Below, in pieces: positions 23,922 through 32,722 of a stretch of 64,000 nt of DNA. Source of the stretch: Bryoerythrophyllum caledonicum (Eukaryota; Streptophyta; Bryopsida; Pottiales; Pottiaceae); the NCBI GenBank assembly GCA_963971425.1, contig OZ020517.1, positions 23,260,462-23,324,461 on the forward strand, given 5' to 3'. Below the pieces are notes generated by a model. The model was not told where the DNA came from. It made no database searches and saw nothing but the letters and a program-made list of their open reading frames with translations. The number at the start of each line of letters is the position of its first letter. The first letter of the stretch is position 1. Both the position numbers and the translations under genes were made by a program.

Positions 23922-25204
23922 AAGATAAGCCCCCCATGACCAACAAAAACCCATAGCCAACCCCTATAAAATTGGGGTATATCTAACACTCTCCAATCCC
24001 ACTACCACCAACTGAGCTCCAAATGGAGGTTTGCTATTAGTCAAAACCCTTACTTTGGGTTGTTGGTTATGGGGGTACCAACTGCTGGTCACCCACTAAA
24101 CATGGCTGCACAGTTTGAAAATTCATAACTAATTCTGTTTTCATCGAAAAAATATGAAATCACTTGGGTTGGAATTGTAATTCTATTGGCTATCACTGAA
24201 AAATAATATTATAATTATCTCCTCTCTCCACATATGCACATTCCTTAACCCCTAAAGGACCACGACCTAATTCGCTCTAAAACCAGTCCAAAACTACCAC
24301 TGTCAAAAAGAGACATGAAAATCATATTTAAAAGTGAATATTGGATTTTCAACCGTAAGATCTTAAAATAGACTTCCATATAAACATGCCATCAAATTTT
24401 AGTTGCAATCCACCGCACGGATTGATAGATTTTAGTGTTTAAAGTCAAAACAATGGTTCATTTTCATCCCTGCGTTGAGTAGATCAGCTGACTTTGACTT
24501 CATTTTGTATCAAATTTTTGCATTGTACAAGGTCTAAATCTTTTACCATTGTCTTAAGCATGATGTTGTTACCCTACACACCAATTTTTAGAGGTATCAA
24601 AGGGGTGTAGCATATTCAAAACAAGTGTGCAAAGAGTGGAGGTTCAAAAATTGCCATTTCACGTTTTATTTTTTTGTGAGCTACGTATGTATTCAAATGA
24701 TAATCCAAACGGTCAATAAGAAGGTTTTCACCATATATTGTTGTTGAAAAAAAAAAAAGTGAAAAATATGAAGATCTCTAGGTTTTATGTAGAAAAGATG
24801 AAGTTTTTTTCCCCCGTTGCCCGAAAATGTGTGAAAATGTTTGACTTGGAATAAAATGCCTTTTTACACTAAAGACAAGATTTTTTTTGGAAAATTTCTA
24901 AATAAGGAAATATTCTTTGCATGTGTGAAAAATCTCAATGTCAATAGAAACTTTTGTCAAAATTTTTGGAGGTGCCCGAAGTCCCACTTTTGGCTTTAAG
25001 TGGTACTAACTTTCAAACCACGAATCCAAAAAATAAAATAAAAATATGTCCACAAAGCTCTTATCAGATCCTATCTTGAAAAAAAAGTTGAATCAAAAAG
25101 GATTTTTTTTCGAATTGTAGGTACATGCCCAAAATCCAAAATGACCCCGAGGGGACGTTTGGTCCTTTAGGGGTTAACTTGTCGGGTTTAGGGGCTTACC
25201 TTAA
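23922..25204. mobile_element. Inverted-repeat element (family H) split by a nested piggyBac-like insertion
   Basis: Left end ATAAGCCCCCCATGACCAAC (from ~23924) and right end GGGTTTAGGGGCTTACC (to ~25200) are imperfect inverted repeats. The intact relative is at 58953-59306 in reverse orientation. Removing 24245-25177 and one TTAA restores the relative's order and length (about 350 bp). Confidence 0.82.
24245..25177 (+). mobile_element. piggyBac-like short element nested in family H (933 bp)
   Basis: TTAA (24245-24248) then CCCCTAAAGGACCAC; right end GGTCCTTTAGGGG then TTAA (25174-25177). At the equivalent point the related element near 58980 reads, on the other strand, CATTCCTCAACTTGTCGG with no insert, against CATTCC-TTAA...TTAA-CTTGTCGG here, so the TTAA duplication is confirmed up to one base. 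Internal sequence is shared with 54905-55843 and, reversed, with 59740-60931. No transposase. Confidence 0.92.
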
Positions 25205-25615
25205 AGTGACCCGCAAGTATCCAATGAAATGTTGGCTTGTTTCAGTCAACTTACTAAGATGCTCGAGAGTGGCTTGCCGTAAAAGTATCCCATCCTCCGA
25301 ACCCAGTGACGACATTTGGCAGCTCTAGGGAGCAAACGCTGACATGCTTGAGTTCCCTTCATTGCGGGTGGCACAACTACTCCCCTCTCATCCGTACAGC
25401 GTTTCCAGCTCCACTCAACCTCTTCCAAAGTTCCGCACCACTTGAAACGCACATGAATAGAGTAATGGGTGGAGCTCCAACTAGTAACTTTCTATTACAG
25501 TCTCGTGTTTCGACCTGATCGAACCATTGTTATATCATTGAGTCTTTCCATAATCTTCATTAAATATCACTTCTTCGTGTCTCGAGTTTCGTGTTTTTTT
25601 GCCTTGGTAGTTGCG
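25205..25615 (+). promoter_or_regulatory. 5' region of the dehydrin-like gene
   Basis: Non-repetitive DNA between the family H element and the ATG. It holds a moderately GC-rich block (25260-25450) and a pyrimidine-rich leader (CTTTCCATAATCTTC to TTGCCTTGGTAG) just before the start. I find no convincing TATA box or ABRE core, so the promoter is assigned by position only. Confidence 0.4.
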
Positions 25616-26494
25616 ATGGAGAGTCGGGAGGGAGTTATGCGCCCCGCGGTCGACGCGGAGGGGAGGACGACGGAGCAGCCGGAGCACGATTTGCAGCTGA
25701 CGGACGCCGCGATGGTGGGCGCAGCTCCGCCGGACGAGAAGAAGGGGATTGCGGGGAAGGTGAAGGATATGATGGGACGGGGCGGCCGGAAGAAGAAGCG
25801 CAACCAGGAGACATCGGTGGCGAAGGGCGGGATCCTCAACAAGATCAAGGCCAAGGCGAGCAGCAAGGCCGGCCATGGCGAGGACGGCAGTAAGTCTGGC
25901 CCCGCGCGCCTGCTGTCGTCGTCGAGCAGCAGCTCGATGTCGTCTTCCGACGAGGAGGACATCGGCACGGTGGGGTTCGCCATGGATCCCACGGGGCCCG
26001 TCGTTGCAGGCTCCACCTTGGGGCGGCAGGACTACTCCAACGCGCCCACCGGCCCTGGCGCCCAATTCAGCAACCTGGGCTTGCACGGTGACGTCGACGA
26101 CGACGCCCTGCGCCGGCATTCGGAGCGCGCCAAAGAGTACTCCAAGACTTCTAACCCCATGTACTCCAAGTCTGCCGAGTCCCGAACCCCGACCGAAGAC
26201 GGCGCCTCTCACACGAGAAATTCGCATCTGACCCCGAGTGATGACGCTCACGGCGATCGCTCTCATCCGCATCCGAGCGCAAGTGAAGCGCATGCCTCGA
26301 ATTCTGAGGAAGGCTCGGGTGTGGCGGGTGATCACCGTAGAAACGACCCCCGTGACGAGAGTGCGGAGGAAGGTTTTACGCATGTTTCTGAGGGAGGCTC
26401 GGGTGTGGCGGGCGAGCACCATGGAAACGACCCCCGTGGCGAGAGCGCGAAGGAGGAAGGTTTTATGCAGAAGATCTTGAACAAAGTTCACTAA
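25616..26494 (+). CDS. Dehydrin-like (LEA group 2) protein, 292 aa
   Basis: A hydrophilic, Gly/Ser/Asp/His-rich protein with dehydrin architecture. N-terminus VMRPAVDAEGR (7-17) recalls a worn Y-segment. Two Lys-rich amphipathic stretches resemble K-segments: DEKKGIAGKVKDMM (40-53) and GGILNKIKAKAS (71-82); a third, EEGFMQKILNKVH (280-292), closes the protein. Between them are a basic GRKKKR (57-62, possible nuclear signal) and a Ser tract followed by acids, SSSSSSSMSSSDEED (101-115), matching the phosphorylatable S-segment. Residues ~231-282 hold two ~27-aa tandem repeats (GSGVAG(D/E)H..NDPR.ESA). Dehydrins protect membranes and proteins during desiccation. Start chosen at the ATG (25616) after the leader; the open frame extends upstream without further conserved residues. 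GGCAGTAAGT at ~25887 looks like a splice donor but the frame reads through. No K-segment is canonical, so this is a divergent member. Confidence 0.75.
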   Translation: MESREGVMRPAVDAEGRTTEQPEHDLQLTDAAMVGAAPPDEKKGIAGKVKDMMGRGGRKKKRNQETSVAKGGILNKIKAKASSKAGHGEDGSKSGPARLLSSSSSSSMSSSDEEDIGTVGFAMDPTGPVVAGSTLGRQDYSNAPTGPGAQFSNLGLHGDVDDDALRRHSERAKEYSKTSNPMYSKSAESRTPTEDGASHTRNSHLTPSDDAHGDRSHPHPSASEAHASNSEEGSGVAGDHRRNDPRDESAEEGFTHVSEGGSGVAGEHHGNDPRGESAKEEGFMQKILNKVH

Positions 26495-27367
26495 GCTTCT
26501 GTGCACAAGTTTCTGTGCACATTGATTTTCTATCAATGCTCTAGTTTACTAAGCTTTTGTGCACAAGTCTCAAGTCTAGCCTCGACAGTACGGCATGCAT
26601 TCTAGAGGTCCATGATTTTCTGTCAATGCTGTAGGTTTTGAAGGAGGCATAGGATCTTAAACAAAACCTACTAAACTTTTGTGTGCAAGTTCAAGCCTGT
26701 CCGATAGTTCGGCGTTCTGGAGGTCCACGATTTTTCTTACTTGCTCTAGGTTTCATAACTACATTTCTTTTCAAGGACATTCTAGAGACCAATTCGGCCC
26801 TGCTTCACTGAACTGGCAGGTTAATTTCTATTCTTCCTTATGAATTTTGCTTTTCCTGGTAGATTTTCCATACTAGATGGACTTGCATTATAGGTTTACT
26901 TTGTATACGGTCGATACAGTGAACGGCATTGTTGTAACTTGCTACTTTTAGTTGCAGTCCATGTGTTGATGGACTGTGAGCGTAGGTTTTTCAGAGTGGA
27001 CGAATTTATTTTTTATTGAGAAGTTGTTGGAGAGGTGGAGGCTGCAATTGGAAATTTATTTCTAAAATATATTCTACAGATTAAGTAGTGTACAGATGAG
27101 GCAGTAAGTTGAATAACTGACCTGAGGTGATATAAACTCTTTCAGAATATCATGCTACTAGGTGTACACTACTATTCTAGTCTCAAAGTCGATCACCTGT
27201 TGTATTTGTACTTTTGTGTGGCTTTGAAAGTTGGAATTGCTTGATTTTCAGTTGCTTACATGTTTGCTTTGAATTTGGATTAATACGATGATTAATTTAG
27301 AACGGGGCATAGCTGTAGGAGCTTTCAATTTTTCTTTTTAAAGTTTTGTTTGTTTAAATTGAGATAT
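26495..27367. other. 3' flank of the dehydrin-like gene
   Basis: Right after the stop the words 'CTAAGCTTTTGTGCACAAGT' recur at about 26491, 26548 and (weaker) 26670, each followed within ~60 bp by a 'GATTTTCT.TCAATGCT' word: a diverged three-copy repeat in the 3' UTR. The rest is unremarkable. Confidence 0.55.
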
Positions 27368-27632
27368 TTAACCCGTTACAGCCCCAGTGTACCTGCGGGG
27401 TACAAAAATCTTCACTTTTATTCCAATTCTCTTTCACATAAGTACGGTCAAAATCCACAAAAATTTGACCACATCATCTCATGTAAGTTTAGAAGATCTT
27501 ATGGTTACATTCTCAAAAAGTCCATCTTGGAGTAGAGATTCATGTGAGTTTAGAAGATTTATGGTTACATTCTCAAAAAGTCCAACTTGAAGTAGAGATT
27601 CATCTAAGATGCCTTGGGCCTGTAGGGGTTAA
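27368..27632. mobile_element. piggyBac-like short element, 265 bp, with internal 61-bp tandem duplication
   Basis: TTAA at 27368-27371 and 27629-27632; ends CCCGTTACAGCCCC / CCCCTACAGGCCC. Inside, a ~61-bp unit (GTTTAGAAGAT.TTATGGTT ... AGTAGAGATTCAT) is present twice in tandem between 27480 and 27603. Non-coding. Confidence 0.75.
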
Positions 27633-28725
27633 TCTGTGAAGTCCTTTAGCAATTGATTGAGGTATATTCAAAATCACCAAGAGTTTGAATAAGATTTTCC
27701 TCACAATAATTTATAGTATTACACTAAAAATTGGATATAGTCATGACCAGTTCATATATGACACATATCTGGAGTAACATTGCATCTAAACCCCTAAGAG
27801 CCAAAGATATTTTCCCTCAAGAAACACTCCAAAACTACCACCTTCAATAAGTGGAAAGAAAATCTAATTTTGAAGAACAATTTTGGACTTTAATCGTAAG
27901 GTCTTCAAAAAAGACTCCTACGTGAGCATACCATATTTTTCTAGCTACAATCCACCACACGGATATGAAGATTATAGCATTTGAAGTGAAGAAAATAGTT
28001 TTGAAAATCAAATATCCCTATTTTTAAATATGTATTTATGATATTTTTATCGAGAATAGAAATTTTATAAACTTCATGGGGGTATTTTTTATTTCTCTCT
28101 TGGATTAATAAGGAAAACGTTATGACACTTTAAGCATCAAGAGTTAGGCTTCTAGGCAAGGTTATGTAGAGTTGAATAGTGTAATTTTTTAAGGCGGATA
28201 CCAATGATAGAATATTCTTGGCAATCCTCATCAATTTTACTTAAATTTTTGAAAAGAGCTTAGGGATTTCATATTTTTCAAATTTTATCTTTCCCTTAAA
28301 GAGAATAAGGCATGGTACTTTCATCTACCATTTGGATTTTAGATCAAGCAATTACTTGTTCAATTAAAATGCTATGCTAAGAAAATGGATGCGCTCTATA
28401 CCTCAAGTCATCGTATGACTGTTTTTCTTATCATAAATCCCTCATTTACTTGTGATTTTTGGCATGCAATGACCCAACACAAGGTAGAATATAGTATTAT
28501 GAAAAGTTTCCAATGTCTAGTGGAAAAAGGAGTCATTTTTGGGTAAAAGTTTGTTGACCCTCTCCACGCAAGAAAAAAAAACTCATTGCACATCTCAAAT
28601 GCATGTATCTTTTATTCCACGCATTCAAAGTTTACAAACATTTTGAGTGTCTTCTTGTGGTAGTTCAAGATCTTATGGTTGAAATTAGTTTAAAGATGTT
28701 TGAAAAAGTTTCAAAGCATCTCCTC

Positions 28726-29665
28726 TTAGAGCACCTCCACCGGGCCAACGCCCCGAAATTTGTGCTCGGGTTGCCGCATTGGGAAGGTTTGGGTGGCCCA
28801 GTGCGCCGCCCAAGCTTAGCATCCCGGTTGGGCAGGATTGTGTCGAGATATCTTTTGAACGCAAAATGAATGGAGGATGTCGGGGTAGTGATGACTCATG
28901 GTAGCGCAACATGCCCAATCATTGTATAACACGTAGTACACTTGCAGTTCCAAAATTCTCTCGCATTGTATATAGTATGGATGCATTAGTGATGTGAATG
29001 AAAATGATGTGGACGACATGGATTTTGGTTTTGGAACAAAATTATAGTGGACACAATTCAGCATGTGTCATGTCGCTCACTGCCACCTCACCTCCGCTCA
29101 CGGCCAAATTTCCATTACTTCACATAAATTTTGTATCAAGAGCTTTGAAACATCCTACACATTCTGAGATACATGATTTGATGTGGATTGCGAATTGAGG
29201 TGGACCACTCTAATTTGCGTTAATTGGCATTGGTGCAAGCATTTTGAAATATCCAATCCACACTATATACAAATGAATAGTGTAGCGGCAAGCTCTCCAA
29301 AGTATTTTTTGCTACCAGAGGGGTACACTAAAGATCACATTTAGTGTAATGCTCAATAAATGGCTTGTAAATGCGATAAGTTTTTACTCTTACTGCCAAT
29401 TTTTACAAAGAGCACAACTCTTTATAGTATTCAAATAAGAGGATCATTATAAACAAAGTTGGTAAAAATATTCACTTAAAGTAAAAACTTATCGCATTTA
29501 GAAGTCATTTACTGAGCATTACACTAAATGTGATCTTTAGTGTAGTGGGGTGAATAAAGCTACAGTGTGGATGTTATCTCGCCATGTGGGTGATGTTGGG
29601 CTCTCCCACTCAACCATCTCCAGGCACAGCGTAAGTGGAAAGGCAGTCGGATGTAGATGCTCTAA
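28726..29665. mobile_element. Inverted-repeat element with TTAGAGCAYCTMCA ends (~940 bp)
   Basis: TTAGAGCACCTCCACCG at 28726 and, on the other strand, TTAGAGCATCTACATCCG ending at 29665. 'AGAGCATCTCCA'-type ends are common in short plant DNA elements. A GC-rich block at 28735-28840 is followed by AT-rich sequence. I could not identify a target duplication or coding region. Confidence 0.55.
29324..29544. mobile_element. TA-flanked foldback MITE (family F), copy A, 221 bp
   Basis: Ends TA-CACTAAAGATCACATTTAG and its complement, with inverted arms of about 75 bp; flanked by TA. Copies B (37661-37892) and C (41530-41754) share ends and the word AAGTTTTTACTCTT. TA flank suggests Tc1/mariner mobilisation; the CACTA-like start leaves a CACTA origin open. 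Confidence 0.8.
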
Positions 29666-29716
29666 GTGTGGCAATTTAGAAGTGGGTTTTGAAAAACATA
29701 ATCACGGTCATGTAGG

Positions 29717-30775
29717 TCAATCTTTAACTCCTAATGGACCAATGTCCCCTTGGGAGACATATTGGGTTTAGGTAGGGTCCTACAATCTCAAATTTAGGCA
29801 TGGATTTATGAGATTTTTTCATTGAATGGGCAACTTTTTATTCGCTTTCCATTGACATGTTTTTTTGGGTAGAAATCTGACTTACAATTCAAAAGTTACA
29901 AACATTTTTCAATAACATATCCAAATAGTGCAGTGGTTTAGTGTGACATATAACAAATAGTGTAGCAAGACTTTAATTAATTCTAAATTCAATAGAAACT
30001 TGAGTTTCTGTCCATTTAAAAAAAAGAAACACTCCTCTTGGAAAGGGAATGGAAATCTTTCCATCTATCTGACAAATTCTTGAATTTCAAAAATATGAGA
30101 AGGATATGATATATGCAAAACTTGTTAGTATATTGTTGATTCTCAGCACCTAGTTGCATTGGAGGATTTATAAAGACATCTTCTATCCCTCTTCTTCTTC
30201 TAAAATTTGGTGCACCAGTGCCTAAGATGATATTTTTGAAGTCAAAATTAGAAAATCACGAACCCTCGTGCAAAAAGCTGCTACAAAAGGTGGTCAAAGT
30301 TTATTGAAGGTGTTTAGTATGACCTCAAGAAGAGTGTATGTCTCAATTCAAAGGCCGATATCTTTCAATCCGTGAGGTCAAACTAATCAAAAAAATTTAC
30401 CACACACACTTGTATAATCCTAGTATAAGATCCTACACTTAGATATGTAAGAACTATGTTTGTTTGCATTTTGTGTTGAATGCATCGGAGTTTGACAGTT
30501 ATCAATGAGTTTGGGTGCTAAAATGTTGTAGTCCTCTAGGGGATGACTGTCAGTCGGGCTTTCTATATTCAAGTTAGTATTCTACTCTACAGAATACAAT
30601 ATTCTGTTACAGTTTAGCAAGACTTACACCTTTGGATTGAAGATTCTTCGAGTAACATCTTTCATTTGAAGGTCGTTTCAAAATAAGACCTTATCATGTT
30701 CAAGTACGACACCATACATGTAGAATATTGTGGCCACCAGTGGCACCTTCTAACGTGGAAGGGGTTAATAAAACC
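29717..30775. other. Non-coding, probable further piggyBac-like sequence
   Basis: Begins TTTAACTCCTAATGGACC (29723) and ends GGAAGGGGTTAA (~30769), which look like worn TTAA/CCC termini but do not pair well. 30580-30740 is an inverted relative of 17980-18200. No gene seen. Confidence 0.35.
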
Positions 30776-30783
30776 TTCAACAC

Positions 30784-31121
30784 CATCCCTTATTTTTTTG
30801 TCGATCTGAAGCCATATTGCGATTATTTTTCCCGAAAAAGGTTATTCCCCAAAAAAGTGGAAAACTTATGATTTCATGTGGCGAAAACTTCATTGATGGC
30901 CGTTGCTACATCGCCATATTGCCACTAATGAACACCCGGGACTCCATCCTATCGCCAAAAAGGATGTACAATTCTATAATTCTGGAGATGAATTCTCCAA
31001 AATGGATATTTATGGAGAAAATTTGGTATTGTATGGTTTCAGGAGAAAGCCAAAAGTGCTACAGCTCCCTGGCCTCTATAGCCATTGTGGCTGTACCACC
31101 TACACAAAAAAATAAGGGCTG
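30784..31121. mobile_element. hAT-like MITE (family A), copy 1, 338 bp
   Basis: Perfect 8-bp duplication TTCAACAC at 30776-30783 and 31122-31129. Ends CATCCCTTATTTTTTTG and, on the other strand, CAGCCCTTATTTTTTTG. An 8-bp duplication with CA-G ends fits hAT. The reading frame 30817-31134 runs through the right end into the flank, so it is not a gene. Sister copy at 48654-48986. Confidence 0.9.
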
Positions 31122-31450
31122 TTCAACACAATGATTTTTAAACTAGCATAAATTTCACAGTAATTTAATGGATAAGAGACGAGTTTGACACAAATCTTCC
31201 AATTAAAAGTTTTGGGACGTGGACGGGTAAAAACTTTTTGAAAAGTCAGGCTTGATTGGAATGTTACACCTTCAAATGTTCGAAATCTTGAGGATTTGGT
31301 GGATATCTGAGACGATGAGGGATTTAGAACAAAGCCCAAAACGTTACTTTTAGGGTTTATTGCGCGAGTTGTTGTCGTAGTTGTTGCAGGACTTTGCGGA
31401 TCCCGTCCGCCATAGCCAAGGGATCGGTTGCGGGGAGCATCGCCGGCAAG

Positions 31451-32146
31451 ATGACGTTCTTCCACTTCTTCAACTGCGCGGCGCTGACATTCGGCCCGCA
31501 CGCTATCTTCTACAAGGCGACGCCGCTGTCGGAGTACGATACGTTCAACACCTGCGTGAAGGCCGCGATCGTGTACCTGACGACGGCGTTCCTGAAGCTG
31601 GTGTGCCTGGCGACGTTTGTGCAGGTCTCGGAGCACGACGCCGCGGGGTTCGACCTGCCGCAGGAGCTTCTTAAGGGGCTGATCGGGTTCCTGGACGTGG
31701 CGGGGCTGTACTACGCGCTCACGCAGGTGACGCACCGCAGCATCTCGCAGACGCACAAGTTCCAGGCCGTGGCGCTCGGCTGGGCGTTCGCGGACGCCGT
31801 GCTGCACCGCCTGGCGCCGCTCTGGGTGGGCGCCAAGGGCCTCGAGTTCACGTGGGAGTACCTGCTGCAGGGCGTCGAGGCCAACGCGCATCTCGTCTTC
31901 ACCGTCTCGCTGGCCGCGCTCGGGAGCCTCATGTGGCTGCGCAAGAACAAGCCCGCGGTGGTCGTGCCGTTCATCTACGCGAGCGCGGGCGTCGTGGCTG
32001 CAATGCCGTCCGTCGTGAGCTACCTGCGCAAGGGCTTGGCCTGGGACTTCGAGAAGGTGGTCAGCTTCGAGCTCTCCGCGTCGATCGTCATGGCAGTCGT
32101 CACCTGGCGCCTCTTCGCCGCTTGCCAGAGGCCGTCACAACAATAG
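31451..32146 (+). CDS. TMEM147: TMEM147 homologue, ER membrane protein, 231 aa, intronless
   Basis: Begins MTFFHFFNCAALTFGPH, matching the start of the TMEM147 family, and keeps its hallmarks: SEYDTFNTCVKA, 'ALGWAFADAVLHRL.PLWVGAKGLEFTWEY' (the most conserved block, residues ~115-145), and about seven hydrophobic segments. Length is close to the family's ~225 aa. In animals TMEM147 belongs to the back-of-Sec61 (BOS) complex that assists multipass protein insertion; the same role in plants is inference. I chose the ATG at 31451 because upstream in-frame residues (from 31394) lack family similarity. The gene is strongly GC-rich, unlike the AT-rich flanks, and has no intron. That could reflect a retrocopy or loss of introns; no poly(A) tract or flanking repeats were seen. 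It appears intact. Confidence 0.88.
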   Translation: MTFFHFFNCAALTFGPHAIFYKATPLSEYDTFNTCVKAAIVYLTTAFLKLVCLATFVQVSEHDAAGFDLPQELLKGLIGFLDVAGLYYALTQVTHRSISQTHKFQAVALGWAFADAVLHRLAPLWVGAKGLEFTWEYLLQGVEANAHLVFTVSLAALGSLMWLRKNKPAVVVPFIYASAGVVAAMPSVVSYLRKGLAWDFEKVVSFELSASIVMAVVTWRLFAACQRPSQQ

Positions 32147-32722
32147 TCTGTAAGAACAACCATACTCTGATCACATCTTTTTCTATTCTTCTCATTGTGT
32201 GCTAGATCGACTCCACCTTTAGGACCTTTGGTAGAAACTCAGTCCTGCTCATGCCTTCCTAGTTCGAGGCTTTATGGTTGAGGCCGAGGATTAGGTCACA
32301 GGTGGTTGTAATGTTACAGAGATTCGAAGCCCTTTCAAATATGATGATTCTTTGAACATGAAATTGAAGGATTCACTGGCTTCAATCATTGGTTTAGGAA
32401 TTCATCTCACGTGTCGTTTCATCGGGTTTTTGGTGAGATATCTTGGTCATGACTGCGGTCATTTCGTGCATACTGATATGACCATCTGCTGTTGAATATA
32501 AATGACCCGAGTGAAAGAGCTCAATTTCCATGTGTCTACAGTGCTTTGGTCGTTATAGTTTGACTGGTGTAGTAATAGAGGAATAATCACTCTTTTATCT
32601 CCAGGAGGTCCTCCAACAAAAAAATATGTGTAGTTATTTGAATTTAAATATCTGAATGTATACTTAAGCACTAGGCACGTACAGAAACTCAAAGAGAGCT
32701 ATTCTGATGGAGCCTGGATTTT
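32147..32722. other. Convergent intergenic region
   Basis: 3' flank shared by the TMEM147 homologue (plus) and the receptor-kinase pseudogene (minus). No repeat ends, coding frame or terminator is recognisable; polyadenylation signals of plants are too loose to place. Confidence 0.5.

Larger units (their letters stand above)
27783..29716. mobile_element. Diverged piggyBac-like element carrying two nested insertions
   Basis: Left end AAACCCCTAAGAGCC at ~27784; a decayed right end, GGTCATGTAGGTCAA, near 29702-29716. The body (27790-28720) matches 52740-54300, which is interrupted at a different place. Here the interruption is the inverted-repeat element 28726-29665, itself containing 29324-29544. 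Ends are worn, so exact limits are uncertain. Confidence 0.5.

Noticed and set aside
25535..26536. 333-codon minus-strand and several other frames over the dehydrin-like gene
   Set aside because: Antisense and shifted shadows of a GC-rich coding sequence; only the plus-strand frame from 25616 has family motifs.
30817..31134. 105-codon frame inside the family A MITE (also 48669-48938)
   Set aside because: It crosses the element's right end, and the second copy has different frame ends; a chance frame in a MITE.
31100..31891. 263-codon minus-strand frame opposite the TMEM147 homologue
   Set aside because: Its GC-rich half is the antisense of the TMEM147 gene and its other half runs into a MITE edge; no domain.
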